64,000 bases of DNA from Rubidibacter lacunae KORDI 51-2 (GCF_000473895.1 NZ_ASSJ01000004.1:143502-207501); one strand, 5' to 3'. Positions 47,368 through 57,725 are shown, numbered from the stretch's first letter. Numbers and translations are program-made. Notes: a model not told the origin generated them from the sequence alone.

Positions 47368-48711
47368 CTATAGGGCGCCAGCAGCAGTTTTGTCGAGCAC
47401 GCCCGAACTGAGGTGAGTGGTGATGTTAATCGATTGCAGCACGGGCATGCCCTCCAGGCCATCTGGGTAGTCAATGACGCTGACCGCACCGTTGCCCTGC
47501 TTGACGCTCCAGAAGTCCTTCGGCTCTAGACCGAGCAACGCGCATAGGATCGACTTGTTGATGGCATCGTGAGCCACGACAATACCAGTGCGGACGCCAT
47601 TGCCAGTTGCCTGCATGGCTTGCTGGCGGACGACATCTTGCCAGCAAGCCGTGGCACGCTCCCAAACTTGCGCGAGGTTTTCACCACCGGGCATTTGCAC
47701 CACCGCGGGTGTTTCTTTCCACATCCGCAACAAATCTGGATAGGCAACTTTGATTTCCGGTTCCAGTTTGCCTTCCCACTCACCATGGGCGATTTCTACG
47801 AGCGGCGCTTTTAGGTCGAGGGCAACCGGTTGAGTTTGTTGCGACAGGATGAGTTCGGCGGTTTCCTTCGGACGCAGCATCGGACTGGTAACAGCAAAGT
47901 CCAGCGGCACGGTCTTCAGCAAGTCGGCGGCGCGGCGGCCTTGTTCGCGACCGGTGTCGTTAAGCGGTACGTCAATTTGCCCCTGGAACCGCGATGCGCG
48001 ATTCCACTCGGTTTCACCGTGGCGCACTAGCAACATGCGGATGCCCGTTTCCCGACGTGGTGGTGGCAGGGGAATACCCAGATGGGCGGTCTGGTTGAGC
48101 GATTCGATTTGTACAGTTTCGCCGAGTTTGCCAGTGAAGTTCAGGACATTAATGCCGCAGTTCGATTGCTGTAGAGTTTGATAGCGAGCTGGATCCATCC
48201 CGATCGCTGTCGCGATCGCGCTGCGGTTGATACCGTTATGGGCGATGATGAGTACCGTACCGCCTGCATGTCGGTCTAGAAGTTCTTCCCAGAACTGGCG
48301 TGCTTGAGCAAAAAGCTCGAGTACTGGGGCAAATTCGCGATCGCCCGCGCGCATGACGAACTCGTGGGGCTGTTCGTGCCAGCAACGGTACTCGTCAGGG
48401 TAGCGCTCCAGTACATCGTGCTTGGTCAGGTTTTCCCAGAGCGGCAGATCTACTTCCAAAAGACGCTCGGTCGGCTGCAGCGGCGGTGCCGACTCCAACC
48501 CAGAACAGATAATTTCGGCCGTTTCGCGAGCGCGGCGGAGCGGGCTGCAATAAATCGCGTCGAATGACAGTCCTCGCAGAGCAGCTGCGACGCGCTCGGC
48601 ATCGGTGCGACCGTGCGGCGTGAGCACGGAAGCATCGCTGCGTCCCTGAATGCGTTTTTCGAGGTTATAGGTACTTTGCCCGTGGCGAACGAGGATGACG
48701 CGCGTGCTCAA
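47368..48711 (-). CDS. Tandem histidine-phosphatase (phosphoglycerate mutase-like) protein
   Basis: 447 residues from a TTG at 48711 with GGAGG eight bases upstream. Two complete phosphoglycerate-mutase-like domains: the first starts ILVRHGQSTYN (His10) and has LIIAHNGINRS; the second starts LLVRHGETEWN (~residue 229) and has IVVAHDAINKS. Both keep the catalytic RHG and the second His. Annotations of such cyanobacterial proteins as GpmB are transferred; the substrate may be phosphoserine, a sugar phosphate or a cofactor phosphate. Cyanobacteria normally carry a separate cofactor-independent glycolytic mutase. Confidence 0.85.
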   Translation of the reverse strand: MSTRVILVRHGQSTYNLEKRIQGRSDASVLTPHGRTDAERVAAALRGLSFDAIYCSPLRRARETAEIICSGLESAPPLQPTERLLEVDLPLWENLTKHDVLERYPDEYRCWHEQPHEFVMRAGDREFAPVLELFAQARQFWEELLDRHAGGTVLIIAHNGINRSAIATAIGMDPARYQTLQQSNCGINVLNFTGKLGETVQIESLNQTAHLGIPLPPPRRETGIRMLLVRHGETEWNRASRFQGQIDVPLNDTGREQGRRAADLLKTVPLDFAVTSPMLRPKETAELILSQQTQPVALDLKAPLVEIAHGEWEGKLEPEIKVAYPDLLRMWKETPAVVQMPGGENLAQVWERATACWQDVVRQQAMQATGNGVRTGIVVAHDAINKSILCALLGLEPKDFWSVKQGNGAVSVIDYPDGLEGMPVLQSINITTHLSSGVLDKTAAGAL

Positions 48712-48924
48712 GGCCCTTGCCTCCAGTGATTTTTTGGCGATCGCGTTGCAAAAACGAAGCCATTCTACCCCGCTAGAGCCGCGCCGAGTCCGTCGCGCGA
48801 TCGGTGACAGCAGTCAATCAATTCTTAAACCCATCGAAAGGGTAGTTGAAAAGGCACTGCCGCGAGTGCTAGAGGTGGACTCGAGATAAGCAATACCCGG
48901 CGATGGAGTGCGCGCAAGTTAGCC

Positions 48925-50583
48925 ATGAATCTCACAAACACGCTCCATTTCCGCAATCTGCGTGGGGATATTTTTGGGGGGATCGCCGCAGCCCTTTTCG
49001 CACTACCGATGGCGTTGGCCTTCGGTGTAGCATCCGGGGCCGGAGCAGCTGCCGGTCTGTGGGGAGCCCTCTCGGTCGGTCTCTTTGCAGCCCTCTTTGG
49101 TGGAACACCTGCATTAATTTCCGAACCTACCGGTCCGATGACCGTCGTGATGACGGCAGCGATCGCCAATTTGACTGCCGCCGATCCCGAAAACGGACTG
49201 GCAATGGCCTTTACTGTGGTCATGATGGCTGGAGTCTTCCAAATCGTCTTTGGCGCCCTTCGGCTCGGCAAATACGTCACGATGATGCCTTACACGGTAG
49301 TGTCTGGGTTCATGTCCGGCATCGGCATCATCCTCTTGATTTTTCAGCTTGCTCCCATGCTCGGACAAGCCAGTCCTCAAGGAGGCGTAATCGGAATCTT
49401 TCGCGGCATGCCAGCGCTCCTTGCCAATACCCAGCCTGCTGAAACACTGTTGGGAATGGTTGCGGTCGCAATTATCTGGTTCTTTCCATCCAAGTTCAAG
49501 TACGTCGTGCCCCCTCAGCTCGTCGCCCTCGTCGCCGGAACGATTCTGTCCCTAACGCTATTTTCTGATGTAGACATTCGACGTATCGGCGAGATCTCGG
49601 TCAGCCTGCCCACCTTGCAACTCCCGACTTTAAGTGCCGAGCGGCTGCAACTGATGCTCGTGGATGCAGCTGTCCTGGGCGTACTGGGCTGTATCGATGC
49701 GCTGCTCACGTCAGCGATCGCGGATAGCCTGACCCGGACGGAGCACAACTCCGACCAAGAGCTGATCGGGCAGGGGTTAGGCAATTTGGTCTCCGGCTTG
49801 CTCGGCGGACTGCCTGGGGCTGGAGCGACGCTGGGAACGGTCGTCAACATTCAAGCAGGTGGCAGAACGGCTCTGTCGGGTTTAATCCGTGCAGGCGTAT
49901 TGCTGGTCGCCATGCTGGGTGTGGCGACCTTGGCAGCGATGATTCCCCTCGCTGTCCTTTCGGGGATAGCTCTTGTGGTGGGGATCAAAATCGTCGATTG
50001 GGGCTTCCTCAAGCGGGCGCATCGAGTATCGCTGCAGGGCGCATTGATTACTTATGGGGTTATTGCTTTGACGGTTTTGGTGGATTTGTTCGCGGCGGTG
50101 GGAATTGGAGTTTTGGTTGCCAACATCCTGACAATCGATCGCTTGAGTGCACTGCAGTCGCAGAACGTTAGAGCGATTACCGATGCCGACGATGCCGTGC
50201 TGCTGACTTACGAGGAAAAGCAATGGCTCGATGCAGCCAACGGGCGTCTGTTGCTGTTCCAGTTGAGCGGTCCGATGATCTTCGGTGTCGCCAAAGCGAT
50301 CGCGCGCGAGCACAATGCTATTGGGGATTGCGACGCGATTGTTTTTGATTTCAGTAATGTTCCTCACTTGGGTGTGACGGTCTCTCTGGTCTTGGAAAAC
50401 GCGATTAAAGAAGCGACCGATCGAGAACGTTACGTTTTCATTGCTGGTGCAAAAGGGCAAGCCGAACGTCGTCTGAAAAAGCTGGGAGTCTTCGAGTTGA
50501 TTCCCCCCCATCAGCTTTGCGCGAGCCGAGCCGAAGCATTAAAGTTAGCCGTTGCGGCAATCTCTATCCCTGCGAAAGTCTGA
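48925..50583 (+). CDS. bicA: Sodium-dependent bicarbonate transporter BicA (SulP family)
   Basis: 552 residues, about 12-14 membrane segments and a C-terminal STAS domain (~residues 430-540, containing VFDFSNVPHLGVTVSLVLEN). The N-terminus LHFRNLRGDIFGGIAAALFAL and ALISEPTGPMTVVMTA are almost those of Synechocystis BicA (sll0834) from memory. It imports bicarbonate with sodium, a low-affinity, high-flux part of the CO2-concentrating mechanism. It is a single gene here, with no adjacent carboxysome genes. Confidence 0.92.
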   Translation: MNLTNTLHFRNLRGDIFGGIAAALFALPMALAFGVASGAGAAAGLWGALSVGLFAALFGGTPALISEPTGPMTVVMTAAIANLTAADPENGLAMAFTVVMMAGVFQIVFGALRLGKYVTMMPYTVVSGFMSGIGIILLIFQLAPMLGQASPQGGVIGIFRGMPALLANTQPAETLLGMVAVAIIWFFPSKFKYVVPPQLVALVAGTILSLTLFSDVDIRRIGEISVSLPTLQLPTLSAERLQLMLVDAAVLGVLGCIDALLTSAIADSLTRTEHNSDQELIGQGLGNLVSGLLGGLPGAGATLGTVVNIQAGGRTALSGLIRAGVLLVAMLGVATLAAMIPLAVLSGIALVVGIKIVDWGFLKRAHRVSLQGALITYGVIALTVLVDLFAAVGIGVLVANILTIDRLSALQSQNVRAITDADDAVLLTYEEKQWLDAANGRLLLFQLSGPMIFGVAKAIAREHNAIGDCDAIVFDFSNVPHLGVTVSLVLENAIKEATDRERYVFIAGAKGQAERRLKKLGVFELIPPHQLCASRAEALKLAVAAISIPAKV

Positions 50584-50659
50584 CGAACCGGGCATAACGC
50601 AACGCTAAAGCTCGCGAGCGCTAACCCTTCCCAGCCAGCTTGTCTGGTTTGGCCACAGT

Positions 50660-51610
50660 TTAATTTTCTTTGCTCTCGAACGCGACGGATCGGTCGGCTT
50701 GGCGGTTGAGGCTAAGCGCTACCACTCCGATCGCCACTAACCCAATACCGATCGCCTGCTGCGGGGGCAGGGTCTCGCGAACGATCCACCATGCAAGCAA
50801 TGCGGTCAAACCCGGTTCGACAGCACCGATGAGGGCGGCGGTTGGCGCGCCAACGCGATAAATACCTGCATTCAGGCATATCTGACCGCCGCAGGTGACT
50901 GCCGCTGAGAGCAACCCAGCCACCCACACCTTGGAATTTAGGTGCGCGATCGCTTCGGGAACCCACAGCAGACTCAGGCTCGACCACACCAAAATCGTCG
51001 CAACGACTATCAGCGAGAAGGGGATGGGCCGAACTCGTTGCAGACAGCGTTGCGCGCCGATCGTGTAGAGGGCAACGCTGCCCCCAGCCACCAAAGCGGC
51101 GATCGCGCCCCACACGGTGCCTGTCGGAAGCGCTACACCGCGGTTCGGGATGGTGAAGACCAGCCCACAACAGACCAACACCATCGCTAGCACGCGCGCG
51201 CGCGTTGGGCGATCGCCCCACAGGATCCACGCTAACAGCACGGTCAGGACTGGATGGACGAAGAGGAGGGCGATCGCGATGCCAGCAGGTAGCTGGGCGA
51301 TCGCGAAGTAGAGGAGCGCGGCGGTTAGGAAGAAGGCACTACCGCAAGCAAAGACGCGCCAGAGCAACGCGGACTCGCGGGCGAGTGCGATTGCCTCGCG
51401 GAGAACCGGCGGATACAGGCGCGGCAACACAACGAGCATGACACCGAAGGTTAGCAGGGCGCGCAGCTGCAGGAATAGTAGTGAGTTGACCGGACTGGGG
51501 GACAGCCAGCCACCCAGGACGCGACCGAAGACCGGACTGGGCTGGAAAACGACGCGAACGATGATGTTTTGGACGGCGAGGAGCAAGGCAGAGACAAGCA
51601 GGAATGTCAT
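50660..51610 (-). CDS. EamA/DMT-family permease
   Basis: 316 residues from the ATG at 51610; the frame is open upstream over cruP only as a shadow. Ten hydrophobic segments form two EamA repeats, the second including LIGAVEPGLTALLAWWIVRETL. Drug/metabolite transporters of this type export amino acids or other metabolites; the substrate cannot be told. The start lies 13 bp after the cruP stop on the same strand, so the two genes are likely one transcript. Confidence 0.88.
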   Translation of the reverse strand: MTFLLVSALLLAVQNIIVRVVFQPSPVFGRVLGGWLSPSPVNSLLFLQLRALLTFGVMLVVLPRLYPPVLREAIALARESALLWRVFACGSAFFLTAALLYFAIAQLPAGIAIALLFVHPVLTVLLAWILWGDRPTRARVLAMVLVCCGLVFTIPNRGVALPTGTVWGAIAALVAGGSVALYTIGAQRCLQRVRPIPFSLIVVATILVWSSLSLLWVPEAIAHLNSKVWVAGLLSAAVTCGGQICLNAGIYRVGAPTAALIGAVEPGLTALLAWWIVRETLPPQQAIGIGLVAIGVVALSLNRQADRSVAFESKEN

Positions 51611-51623
51611 GGTGCCAGTTGGA

Positions 51624-53192
51624 TTACTCCGCGTGCCGGCCGTAATCCGCACCGCTGCCGTATTTCCACGCGTCGAGCCATCGGCGCACGCGGTATTGGG
51701 CGATAGGCGACAGGTTCCGAGCGAGTGGCGCGATCGCCGGTCCCAGCGCGTGCAATCCGGTGTAAAGGGCAAGGGCAGCATAATGGCGGCTCCAGTCCAG
51801 AAGCGCGGGGATACCCACGTGGGGAATCACAGGAAGAACGACGTAGGGTTTGGCGATCGCGGTCAGGACGAGAGTTTGGGTCAGCGCGGAGAATTGCACC
51901 ACGTCTTGAAGAAAGGGACGCAGGACGCGATCGCCGCCGCGTTCCATGACGGTGAAGACGGCCCCGAGCAAGTTGTTCGTGCGTTCCTCGGGGATAGTTT
52001 GGTGCAGTCCGATACTCATCGCGCGTTGGAACAGCCAGGTGACGGCGATGTTGGGCTGGTAAGGCTGCAACAGCGCGAGGTCGCGGCAATCGAGGGCATC
52101 GGTTCGGAGCGCGTCGTCGATGCCGTGAGTCAAGCGCGGGAGATGCCGGACCAGCGAGCCGAAGCCGCCGAAACTCACCGGAGATTGCAAGCCCGCACTG
52201 TCGCCAATGGGAAGCACGCGCGCCCAGGGAACGCGGAGGGGACTTTGCCGGTAGGACGGGAAGAAGCCGAAAAGTACTCGCTTGAAGTTGAGGCGATCGA
52301 GGTCCACAGTTTGGTAGTGGGGCAGCAGGCGGAAATATTCGTCCAGGAAGAATCGCAAGCTGGGACGATCGCGGTCGGCATCTAAGTACGTAAACAGATA
52401 CGTCGTGCGACCGTCGCGGGCGGGGAAGGCTTCCCAGAAATACTGGCACTGGTGCTCGACGGACGTGAAGCTAGCGAGCAGATCGCCTGTTTTGTTGTTG
52501 GGATAGCCCGTTGCGCAGCTGCCAACCACCACACAAGCGCTGTCGGGTGGGGCTCCGTTACGAGCTTGGCGGGCGATTGGGGAGAAGTTACCCATGGCGT
52601 CAACGAGCAGACGCGATCGCACTTCGAGGGTCTCACCGCACTCGGCAGTGATGAGGACGCCGTTGGGGTGAACCGTTGCATTGGTGAAAGTGGCACGTTC
52701 GATCAGGCGACCGCCGGCTGCGAGGAATTGGGCTTTGAGGCGGTCGAGCAGGAATACCGGGTCGATGCCGATGTTGAGGACGTTATCGACCCAAACATCC
52801 GGGCTACCGAGGAATCCGACGCGGGCGGGGTTGTATTCGGTGACGATCGCTTGCTCTAGTTCTGCTTCTGTTAGAAGGTTTAACTCTAGGAAAGAGGTAA
52901 GTTCCTGACGGGAGATGTTCCATTCTTGGTCGCGGCCGCGCAGGATCGATCGTTCGATCAGAGTCACGCGCCATCCGCGCTGCTGCAGGGCCGCACCGAT
53001 GAAGATACCGAGGGTTCCGCCGCAGATCGCGAGATCGCAGTCGAGCTTGTTGAGGGGTTGGGAAACCGTTTTGACAACTTCGGTGACAGGAGCGTCGCCG
53101 TTTCGGACGGTCTGCCACAGGCGATCTGCGGCAGCGAGGCCGCTGGCAACATTGCCGGGCAGTTCGGAGAGAATGCGGTCGGTGACGCTCAT
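51624..53192 (-). CDS. cruP: CruP, lycopene cyclase-related flavoprotein
   Basis: A 522-residue FAD protein. Dinucleotide-binding motif: DLAICGGTLGIFIGAALQQRG (~residue 53), followed by IERSILRGRDQEWNISRQEL, which marks the CruA/CruP group. RVLPIGDSAGLQSPVSFGGFG is the second FAD contact. CruP is the conserved cyanobacterial and plant paralogue of lycopene cyclase CruA; in plants it limits carotenoid-linked photo-oxidative damage and its cyclase activity is doubtful. It heads a probable two-gene operon with the permease. Confidence 0.88.
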   Translation of the reverse strand: MSVTDRILSELPGNVASGLAAADRLWQTVRNGDAPVTEVVKTVSQPLNKLDCDLAICGGTLGIFIGAALQQRGWRVTLIERSILRGRDQEWNISRQELTSFLELNLLTEAELEQAIVTEYNPARVGFLGSPDVWVDNVLNIGIDPVFLLDRLKAQFLAAGGRLIERATFTNATVHPNGVLITAECGETLEVRSRLLVDAMGNFSPIARQARNGAPPDSACVVVGSCATGYPNNKTGDLLASFTSVEHQCQYFWEAFPARDGRTTYLFTYLDADRDRPSLRFFLDEYFRLLPHYQTVDLDRLNFKRVLFGFFPSYRQSPLRVPWARVLPIGDSAGLQSPVSFGGFGSLVRHLPRLTHGIDDALRTDALDCRDLALLQPYQPNIAVTWLFQRAMSIGLHQTIPEERTNNLLGAVFTVMERGGDRVLRPFLQDVVQFSALTQTLVLTAIAKPYVVLPVIPHVGIPALLDWSRHYAALALYTGLHALGPAIAPLARNLSPIAQYRVRRWLDAWKYGSGADYGRHAE

Positions 53193-53367
53193 GGTGGCCT
53201 GCAGGCGGGTACGGTTTCGATCTTAGTTGCCGGCAGTTGGGGGCGATCGCCCGCCTCAAGACCGAGATCTTGGAACTGTAGCGGAGACACCTTGACAGGT
53301 TCGGTTAGGCAACTTTACCGTCGGACCCAAAAGCGATCGCGCTGCCCTTAAACACTAAGGATTCGTT

Positions 53368-54789
53368 ATGAAACCGTTAAGCCATCGCACGAAGATTGTT
53401 GTCACGATCGGACCGGCGAGCAATTCACCAGAAGTGTTGCGGGAAGCGATTGCGGCGGGCATGAATGTGGCGCGCCTGAATTTCTCCCACGGCAGTTACG
53501 AAGAACACGCGCGGGTGGTCTCGTTGTTGCGATCGCTGTCCGAGGAGTTGGGAGTCCCAACTACGCTGCTGCAAGATTTGCAGGGTCCGAAGATTCGTGC
53601 CGGACAGTTACCAGATGGCGGGATCGCGCTGAAGGCAGGCGACGAGATTTTGCTGGTGCCCCAGTCAGAGTACAACGGGAGGCCGATGACGGCATCGATC
53701 GACTACCCACACCTGGCGGAAGAGGCAACGGCGGGGATGCAAATCCTGCTGGACGATGGCTTGTTGGAGTTCGAGGTCATGGCCGTCGAGGACTTGGCGG
53801 TACGCTGTATGGTCGTGCAGGGCGGGCTGCTGAAGAGTCGCAAGGGGGTAAATTTGCCAAATTTGGACGTGCGGCTGCCGTCGATGACGGAGAAGGACAA
53901 ACAAGACCTTAAGTTCGGGGTGGAGCAAGATGTAGACATCGTCTCGCTGAGCTTTGTGCGGCGCAGGTCGGACATTCTGGAGCTGAAGGAGCTGCTGGCA
54001 CAGCACGGACGTCCGGATATGCCGGTGTTGGCAAAGATCGAGAAGCCCCAGGCGATTGAAAACCTCGAAAGCATCCTGGACACCTGTGATGCGGTGATGG
54101 TGGCGCGAGGCGACCTAGGCGTAGAGATGCGTCCGGAGAAGGTGCCAGTGCTGCAAAAGCACATTATTAAGCGCTGCAACCTGAAGGCGATTCCGGTGAT
54201 TACGGCGACGCAGATGTTGGACAGCATGATTCGCAATCCGCGACCGACGCGGGCTGAAGCCAACGATGTGGCAAACGCGATCGTTGATGGGACTGATGCA
54301 GTGATGCTATCGGGAGAGTCGGCGGTGGGTGACTTCCCAGTGCAGTCGGTGCAGATGCTGGCGCGGATTGCTGAGGAGATGGAACCGACGCTGGAATTTG
54401 TCAATCATCCGCCTGCTCGCTCGGATAGCTTACACGCCCTGACGGAGTCAGTGAATACGATCGACCGTATTCTCGATCTGCGGTGCATCGTGGCGTTTAC
54501 GATGACGGGGTTGAGTGCAGTAGTGGCAGCGGCAGAGCGACCGGACGCTCCGGTGGTGGCGTTCACACCGGACGTGCGGGTGTATCGCCGGCTGAATTTA
54601 ATTTGGGGGGTGAAGCCTATGTTGTTGGAGCATCCAGCGTCGGATCTGGAGCACCTCATCGGGCAGATGGAGGGAATGCTACGCGAGCGGGGGCTAGCGG
54701 ATACTGGCGACAACGTGTTGGTGCTAGCAGCAAGCCCGCTACAGCATGCAAACGGGACGAATATGTTGAAGATTCACACGGTGAGATAA
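53368..54789 (+). CDS. pyk: Pyruvate kinase
   Basis: 473 residues, the standard length without the extra C-terminal PEP-utiliser domain carried by some cyanobacterial isoforms. Motifs: [32 protein letters not shown], the active-site block [14 protein letters not shown], and [10 protein letters not shown]. It converts PEP and ADP to pyruvate and ATP in the cytoplasm. Divergent from cruP, with about 175 bp between the starts. Confidence 0.95.
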   Translation: MKPLSHRTKIVVTIGPASNSPEVLREAIAAGMNVARLNFSHGSYEEHARVVSLLRSLSEELGVPTTLLQDLQGPKIRAGQLPDGGIALKAGDEILLVPQSEYNGRPMTASIDYPHLAEEATAGMQILLDDGLLEFEVMAVEDLAVRCMVVQGGLLKSRKGVNLPNLDVRLPSMTEKDKQDLKFGVEQDVDIVSLSFVRRRSDILELKELLAQHGRPDMPVLAKIEKPQAIENLESILDTCDAVMVARGDLGVEMRPEKVPVLQKHIIKRCNLKAIPVITATQMLDSMIRNPRPTRAEANDVANAIVDGTDAVMLSGESAVGDFPVQSVQMLARIAEEMEPTLEFVNHPPARSDSLHALTESVNTIDRILDLRCIVAFTMTGLSAVVAAAERPDAPVVAFTPDVRVYRRLNLIWGVKPMLLEHPASDLEHLIGQMEGMLRERGLADTGDNVLVLAASPLQHANGTNMLKIHTVR

Positions 54790-54928
54790 TCCCGGAAGCG
54801 GATGCAGGGAGATAAATCCCCTCCATTGCTATCCCTTGAATGTTGGCAAGTGTGGGCGGAGACAAAAGGAATAGCGTGGTTGGTTATCAACTAGTTTGAC
54901 TGGGCCTGGAGGGGGATTGGGGACTTTG

Positions 54929-55696
54929 TCAGCCTAGCGAGCTGGAATGATGGACCGCAACTGGACCTGGTAGGACATCGCAACCGATCCCGCAATTCTC
55001 TAAGTCACAACCTAACAGCTCGATGTTGAAGCGATAACCGACGTTACGAATTGTTTGAATGAGATCGGGTTGGCGAGGATCGACTTCGATTTTTTTGCGC
55101 AACGACAGAATATGCGTGTCGATCGTCCGCGGGTTGTCGATTGCCTCCGGCCACGCCCGCCGCAGTAACTCGGTGCGGCTGAGTGCAACTCCCTGGGCTT
55201 GAGCCAATACGTATAGCAGGCTGAACTCCTGCGGAGTCAGGTCGATAAACTGCCCGCGCAGGCAGACCCGGCGTTGAACGAGGTCGATTTTGAGATCGCC
55301 GAAATCCAGCTGTAAAGGTGCCGAGATGGCGCGCAGCCGGCGGACGAGTACTTCCACTCGTGCCATGAACTCCTGCATGCCAAAGGGCTTAGTCAGATAA
55401 TCATCTGCACCAGAGCGCAGCGCAGTCACGACATCGCGCTCGCTGTTGCGCGCTGACAGAATGAAAACCATCATCTGGTGATTGAGGTGCAACCAGCGGC
55501 AGAACTCGATCCCATCGCCATCGGGCAAATCCGAATCGAGCACGACCAGCGAAAACGGACGACTCTCCAGAGCCTTCTTTGCTTGCTGAATCCCAGCTGC
55601 CTGAGACACCCAGAACCCTGCCTGCTGTAAGTGCCATCCCAGTAGCGATCGCAGGTGCGGGTTCCCCTCGACGATTTGAATGCCAACCGAGTCCAC
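54929..55696 (-). CDS. OmpR-family response regulator with Cys-containing tail
   Basis: 255 residues. The receiver is near-canonical: phospho-acceptor Asp in LVVLDSDLPDGDG, Lys in LTKPF, but only one acid (Glu in IVEGN) where two are usual, and Ser in place of Thr (LSARN). The winged helix has LTPQEFSLLYVLAQAQG and IDTHILSLRKKIE. It is a conserved cyanobacterial regulator type (sll0396-like from memory). The last ~30 residues, after the normal end FNIE, hold three cysteines, a non-canonical extension. No kinase is adjacent. Confidence 0.87.
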   Translation of the reverse strand: MDSVGIQIVEGNPHLRSLLGWHLQQAGFWVSQAAGIQQAKKALESRPFSLVVLDSDLPDGDGIEFCRWLHLNHQMMVFILSARNSERDVVTALRSGADDYLTKPFGMQEFMARVEVLVRRLRAISAPLQLDFGDLKIDLVQRRVCLRGQFIDLTPQEFSLLYVLAQAQGVALSRTELLRRAWPEAIDNPRTIDTHILSLRKKIEVDPRQPDLIQTIRNVGYRFNIELLGCDLENCGIGCDVLPGPVAVHHSSSLG

Positions 55697-56015
55697 GTTA
55701 GTTGCTCGTTAGATACGGGTTGGCCAAGGCTAGCAGGGCCAATGTCAAGATTTTGTAACAGCTGTTACAAGGCTTACTCCACATCGACTATTTTGCAGCG
55801 GGTTGGGATTCGCAGGTCGGCTGTAACTCCGATCGTTCCAGCAGCGCCCATTCAATGGGGGCGTTAATGGGTAGCTGCTATGCGGTTACTCTTTCTAGGA
55901 ACCTAGCGGGGTCGGGAGCCAAGAATCGACATTGCTTGTCCACTACAATAGTGATTAAGGGAAGTTAAGGCAGATGCTGGTCTGCCCGACCGCTTGACGC
56001 GCTCCACGTTCGCCA
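55697..56015. other. 319 bp divergent intergenic region
   Basis: Between the response-regulator gene and the DUF6761 gene. It contains a palindrome-like TTGTAACAGCTGTTACAA at about 55753-55770 (a perfect inverted repeat), placed upstream of the regulator start, possibly an operator. No gene seen. Confidence 0.5.
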
Positions 56016-56267
56016 ATGCTTCAAGATCCACAGGCCATTCGCTATTACCAGAATTTATCCGACGCACTGGTCGATAGCTGGCATCGCGGCTACCGCTTCG
56101 ATAATTTGCGCCTGTATATCGATGGCTATCTGGCATGTTTGCGAGAGACGAAAGTGCTCGAACCTTTCTTAGTGCATCGCATTGAAGAGGAAGCCATACG
56201 CTTCCTGCGCGACCCGTCGAACTTTGAAGACTATGCTTTACCCGAGCCCGAGACGCGCTATTACTAA
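56016..56267 (+). CDS. Small conserved cyanobacterial protein (DUF6761-like)
   Basis: An 83-residue acidic, helical protein: AIRYYQNLSDALVDSWHRGY near the start and LRLYIDGYLACLRETKVLEP in the middle. I recognise it as a family found throughout cyanobacteria (DUF6761, from memory) of unknown function. No membrane segment. A single gene with intergenic DNA on both sides. Confidence 0.8.
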   Translation: MLQDPQAIRYYQNLSDALVDSWHRGYRFDNLRLYIDGYLACLRETKVLEPFLVHRIEEEAIRFLRDPSNFEDYALPEPETRYY

Positions 56268-56777
56268 GTACTATGGCTCAGCAGCATTTTGGTGGTGACG
56301 CTCGCGAGCGATGAGTCGATTGCTGCGAACCGAATTTACTGACTCAAGCGATCGCCCGGACTCTGGAAGTGAATCTGACGGGAGCCTCTCTAGTTTTTTG
56401 TATAAGCAGTCAGAGAGATTACCCAATAGGGAAAAGGGAATATCGTTTGTATTTTAGTGTAAATCCCCGGGGCAGAGTGAGGGTTTTAGCTACTTCGGAC
56501 AAGCAGTTTCTGCCCCCCCTTTTCGCTGAATGGAGCGGATAAGCCTCGCTCTGGGTGGGCGATCGCTGCTGAGGACTGTGTTGGCGATCGCATCAGGCGA
56601 TCGCTTGCCTTCAAGCGACCGGTTCGCAGGAAACTTACCCACGATCGGCTGGTGAATAGAGTCAGGTCGGTAAACCCTGCGAGAACTACCCAAAAAGCCC
56701 ACTTGCCAGGTTCGGCTAGCTGGTAGCGGGAGCGCGATAGAATACGGCGTTAGCATCTGCCGAATCCCGCGATCGTC
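56268..56777. other. 510 bp without a supported gene
   Basis: Three HIP1-type sites cluster at 56558-56605. No protein family, tRNA fold or clear hairpin recognised. The PhzF promoter must be near its right end. Confidence 0.45.
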
Positions 56778-57695
56778 ATGCCCCCATTAGATTTCCTGAT
56801 CGTCGACGTTTTCGCGGTCGGACCTTTCACCGGCAACCAACTGGCCGTGTTCCTCGACGCGGGCGACCTGAGCACCGAACAAATGCAGCAGCTCGCGCGC
56901 GAGATGAACTATTCGGAAACCACCTTCGTGTTGTCGCGATCGCCCCGTGAGGGCGGTTACGACGTCCGGATCTTCACGCCCAAGCGCGAACTCCCCTTTG
57001 CCGGCCATCCCACCCTCGGCACCGCTTACGCGATCGCCCGCGAACTGATCGGTACCTTCCCCGAACGTCTCGTCCTCAATTTACCCATCGGTCCGATCGG
57101 CGTGACCGCCAGCTCTGCCAATTCGGACGCCTACGACGCAACCGGCGAGACGATTTACTGGATGCGCCAGGCTCCCCCCAACCTCGGTCCCGAGCTGGAC
57201 CCCGCCGCGATCGCGGCTGCAATCGGCTTGCCTCCAGAGGCGATCGATCCCGACTATCCCGTTGAGGAAGTCTCGACCGGTTTGCCTTGCGCGATCGTGC
57301 CGCTGCGATCGCTCGCGTGGCTAAAAAAAGCGCGCCTCAACCGCGAACGATTTGCCGCACTCGCTGCAATGACCCAGTCCCAGGCCATCCTCATGTTCTG
57401 CCGGGACACCTACCATCCCGAGAACGACCTCTGCGCGCGCGTGTTCGCTCCCGGTGCGGGCGTTGATGAGGATCCGGCAACTGGCAGTGCTAACGGTTGC
57501 TTGGCAGCTTATCTCGTCGCGCACGCCTATCTTGGCAACACTGAAGAAATCGACGCGCGGGTCGAGCAAGGCTATGAAATCCAACGACCGTCGCTGCTGC
57601 TCCTGCGTGCCAGAGCAGATGGCAGGGCGATTTCCGTCGAAGTGGGCGGCCGCGTCGTCCCGATCGCGTGCGGAACGTTGATTGCGGAATGTTGA
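56778..57695 (+). CDS. PhzF-family isomerase-like protein
   Basis: A 305-residue protein of the PhzF/YddE family with the diaminopimelate-epimerase fold. FAVGPFTGNQLAVF is at the N-terminus, the active-site Glu lies in MNYSETTFVL, and PFAGHPTLGTAYA plus DPATGSANGCLAAYL are intact. In phenazine producers PhzF isomerises DHHA; no other phenazine gene is here, so the substrate is unknown. The length and both half-domains are normal. Confidence 0.88.
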   Translation: MPPLDFLIVDVFAVGPFTGNQLAVFLDAGDLSTEQMQQLAREMNYSETTFVLSRSPREGGYDVRIFTPKRELPFAGHPTLGTAYAIARELIGTFPERLVLNLPIGPIGVTASSANSDAYDATGETIYWMRQAPPNLGPELDPAAIAAAIGLPPEAIDPDYPVEEVSTGLPCAIVPLRSLAWLKKARLNRERFAALAAMTQSQAILMFCRDTYHPENDLCARVFAPGAGVDEDPATGSANGCLAAYLVAHAYLGNTEEIDARVEQGYEIQRPSLLLLRARADGRAISVEVGGRVVPIACGTLIAEC

Positions 57696-57725
57696 TTTTA
57701 GGACGCGATTCAAGAGGCTGAGGGC

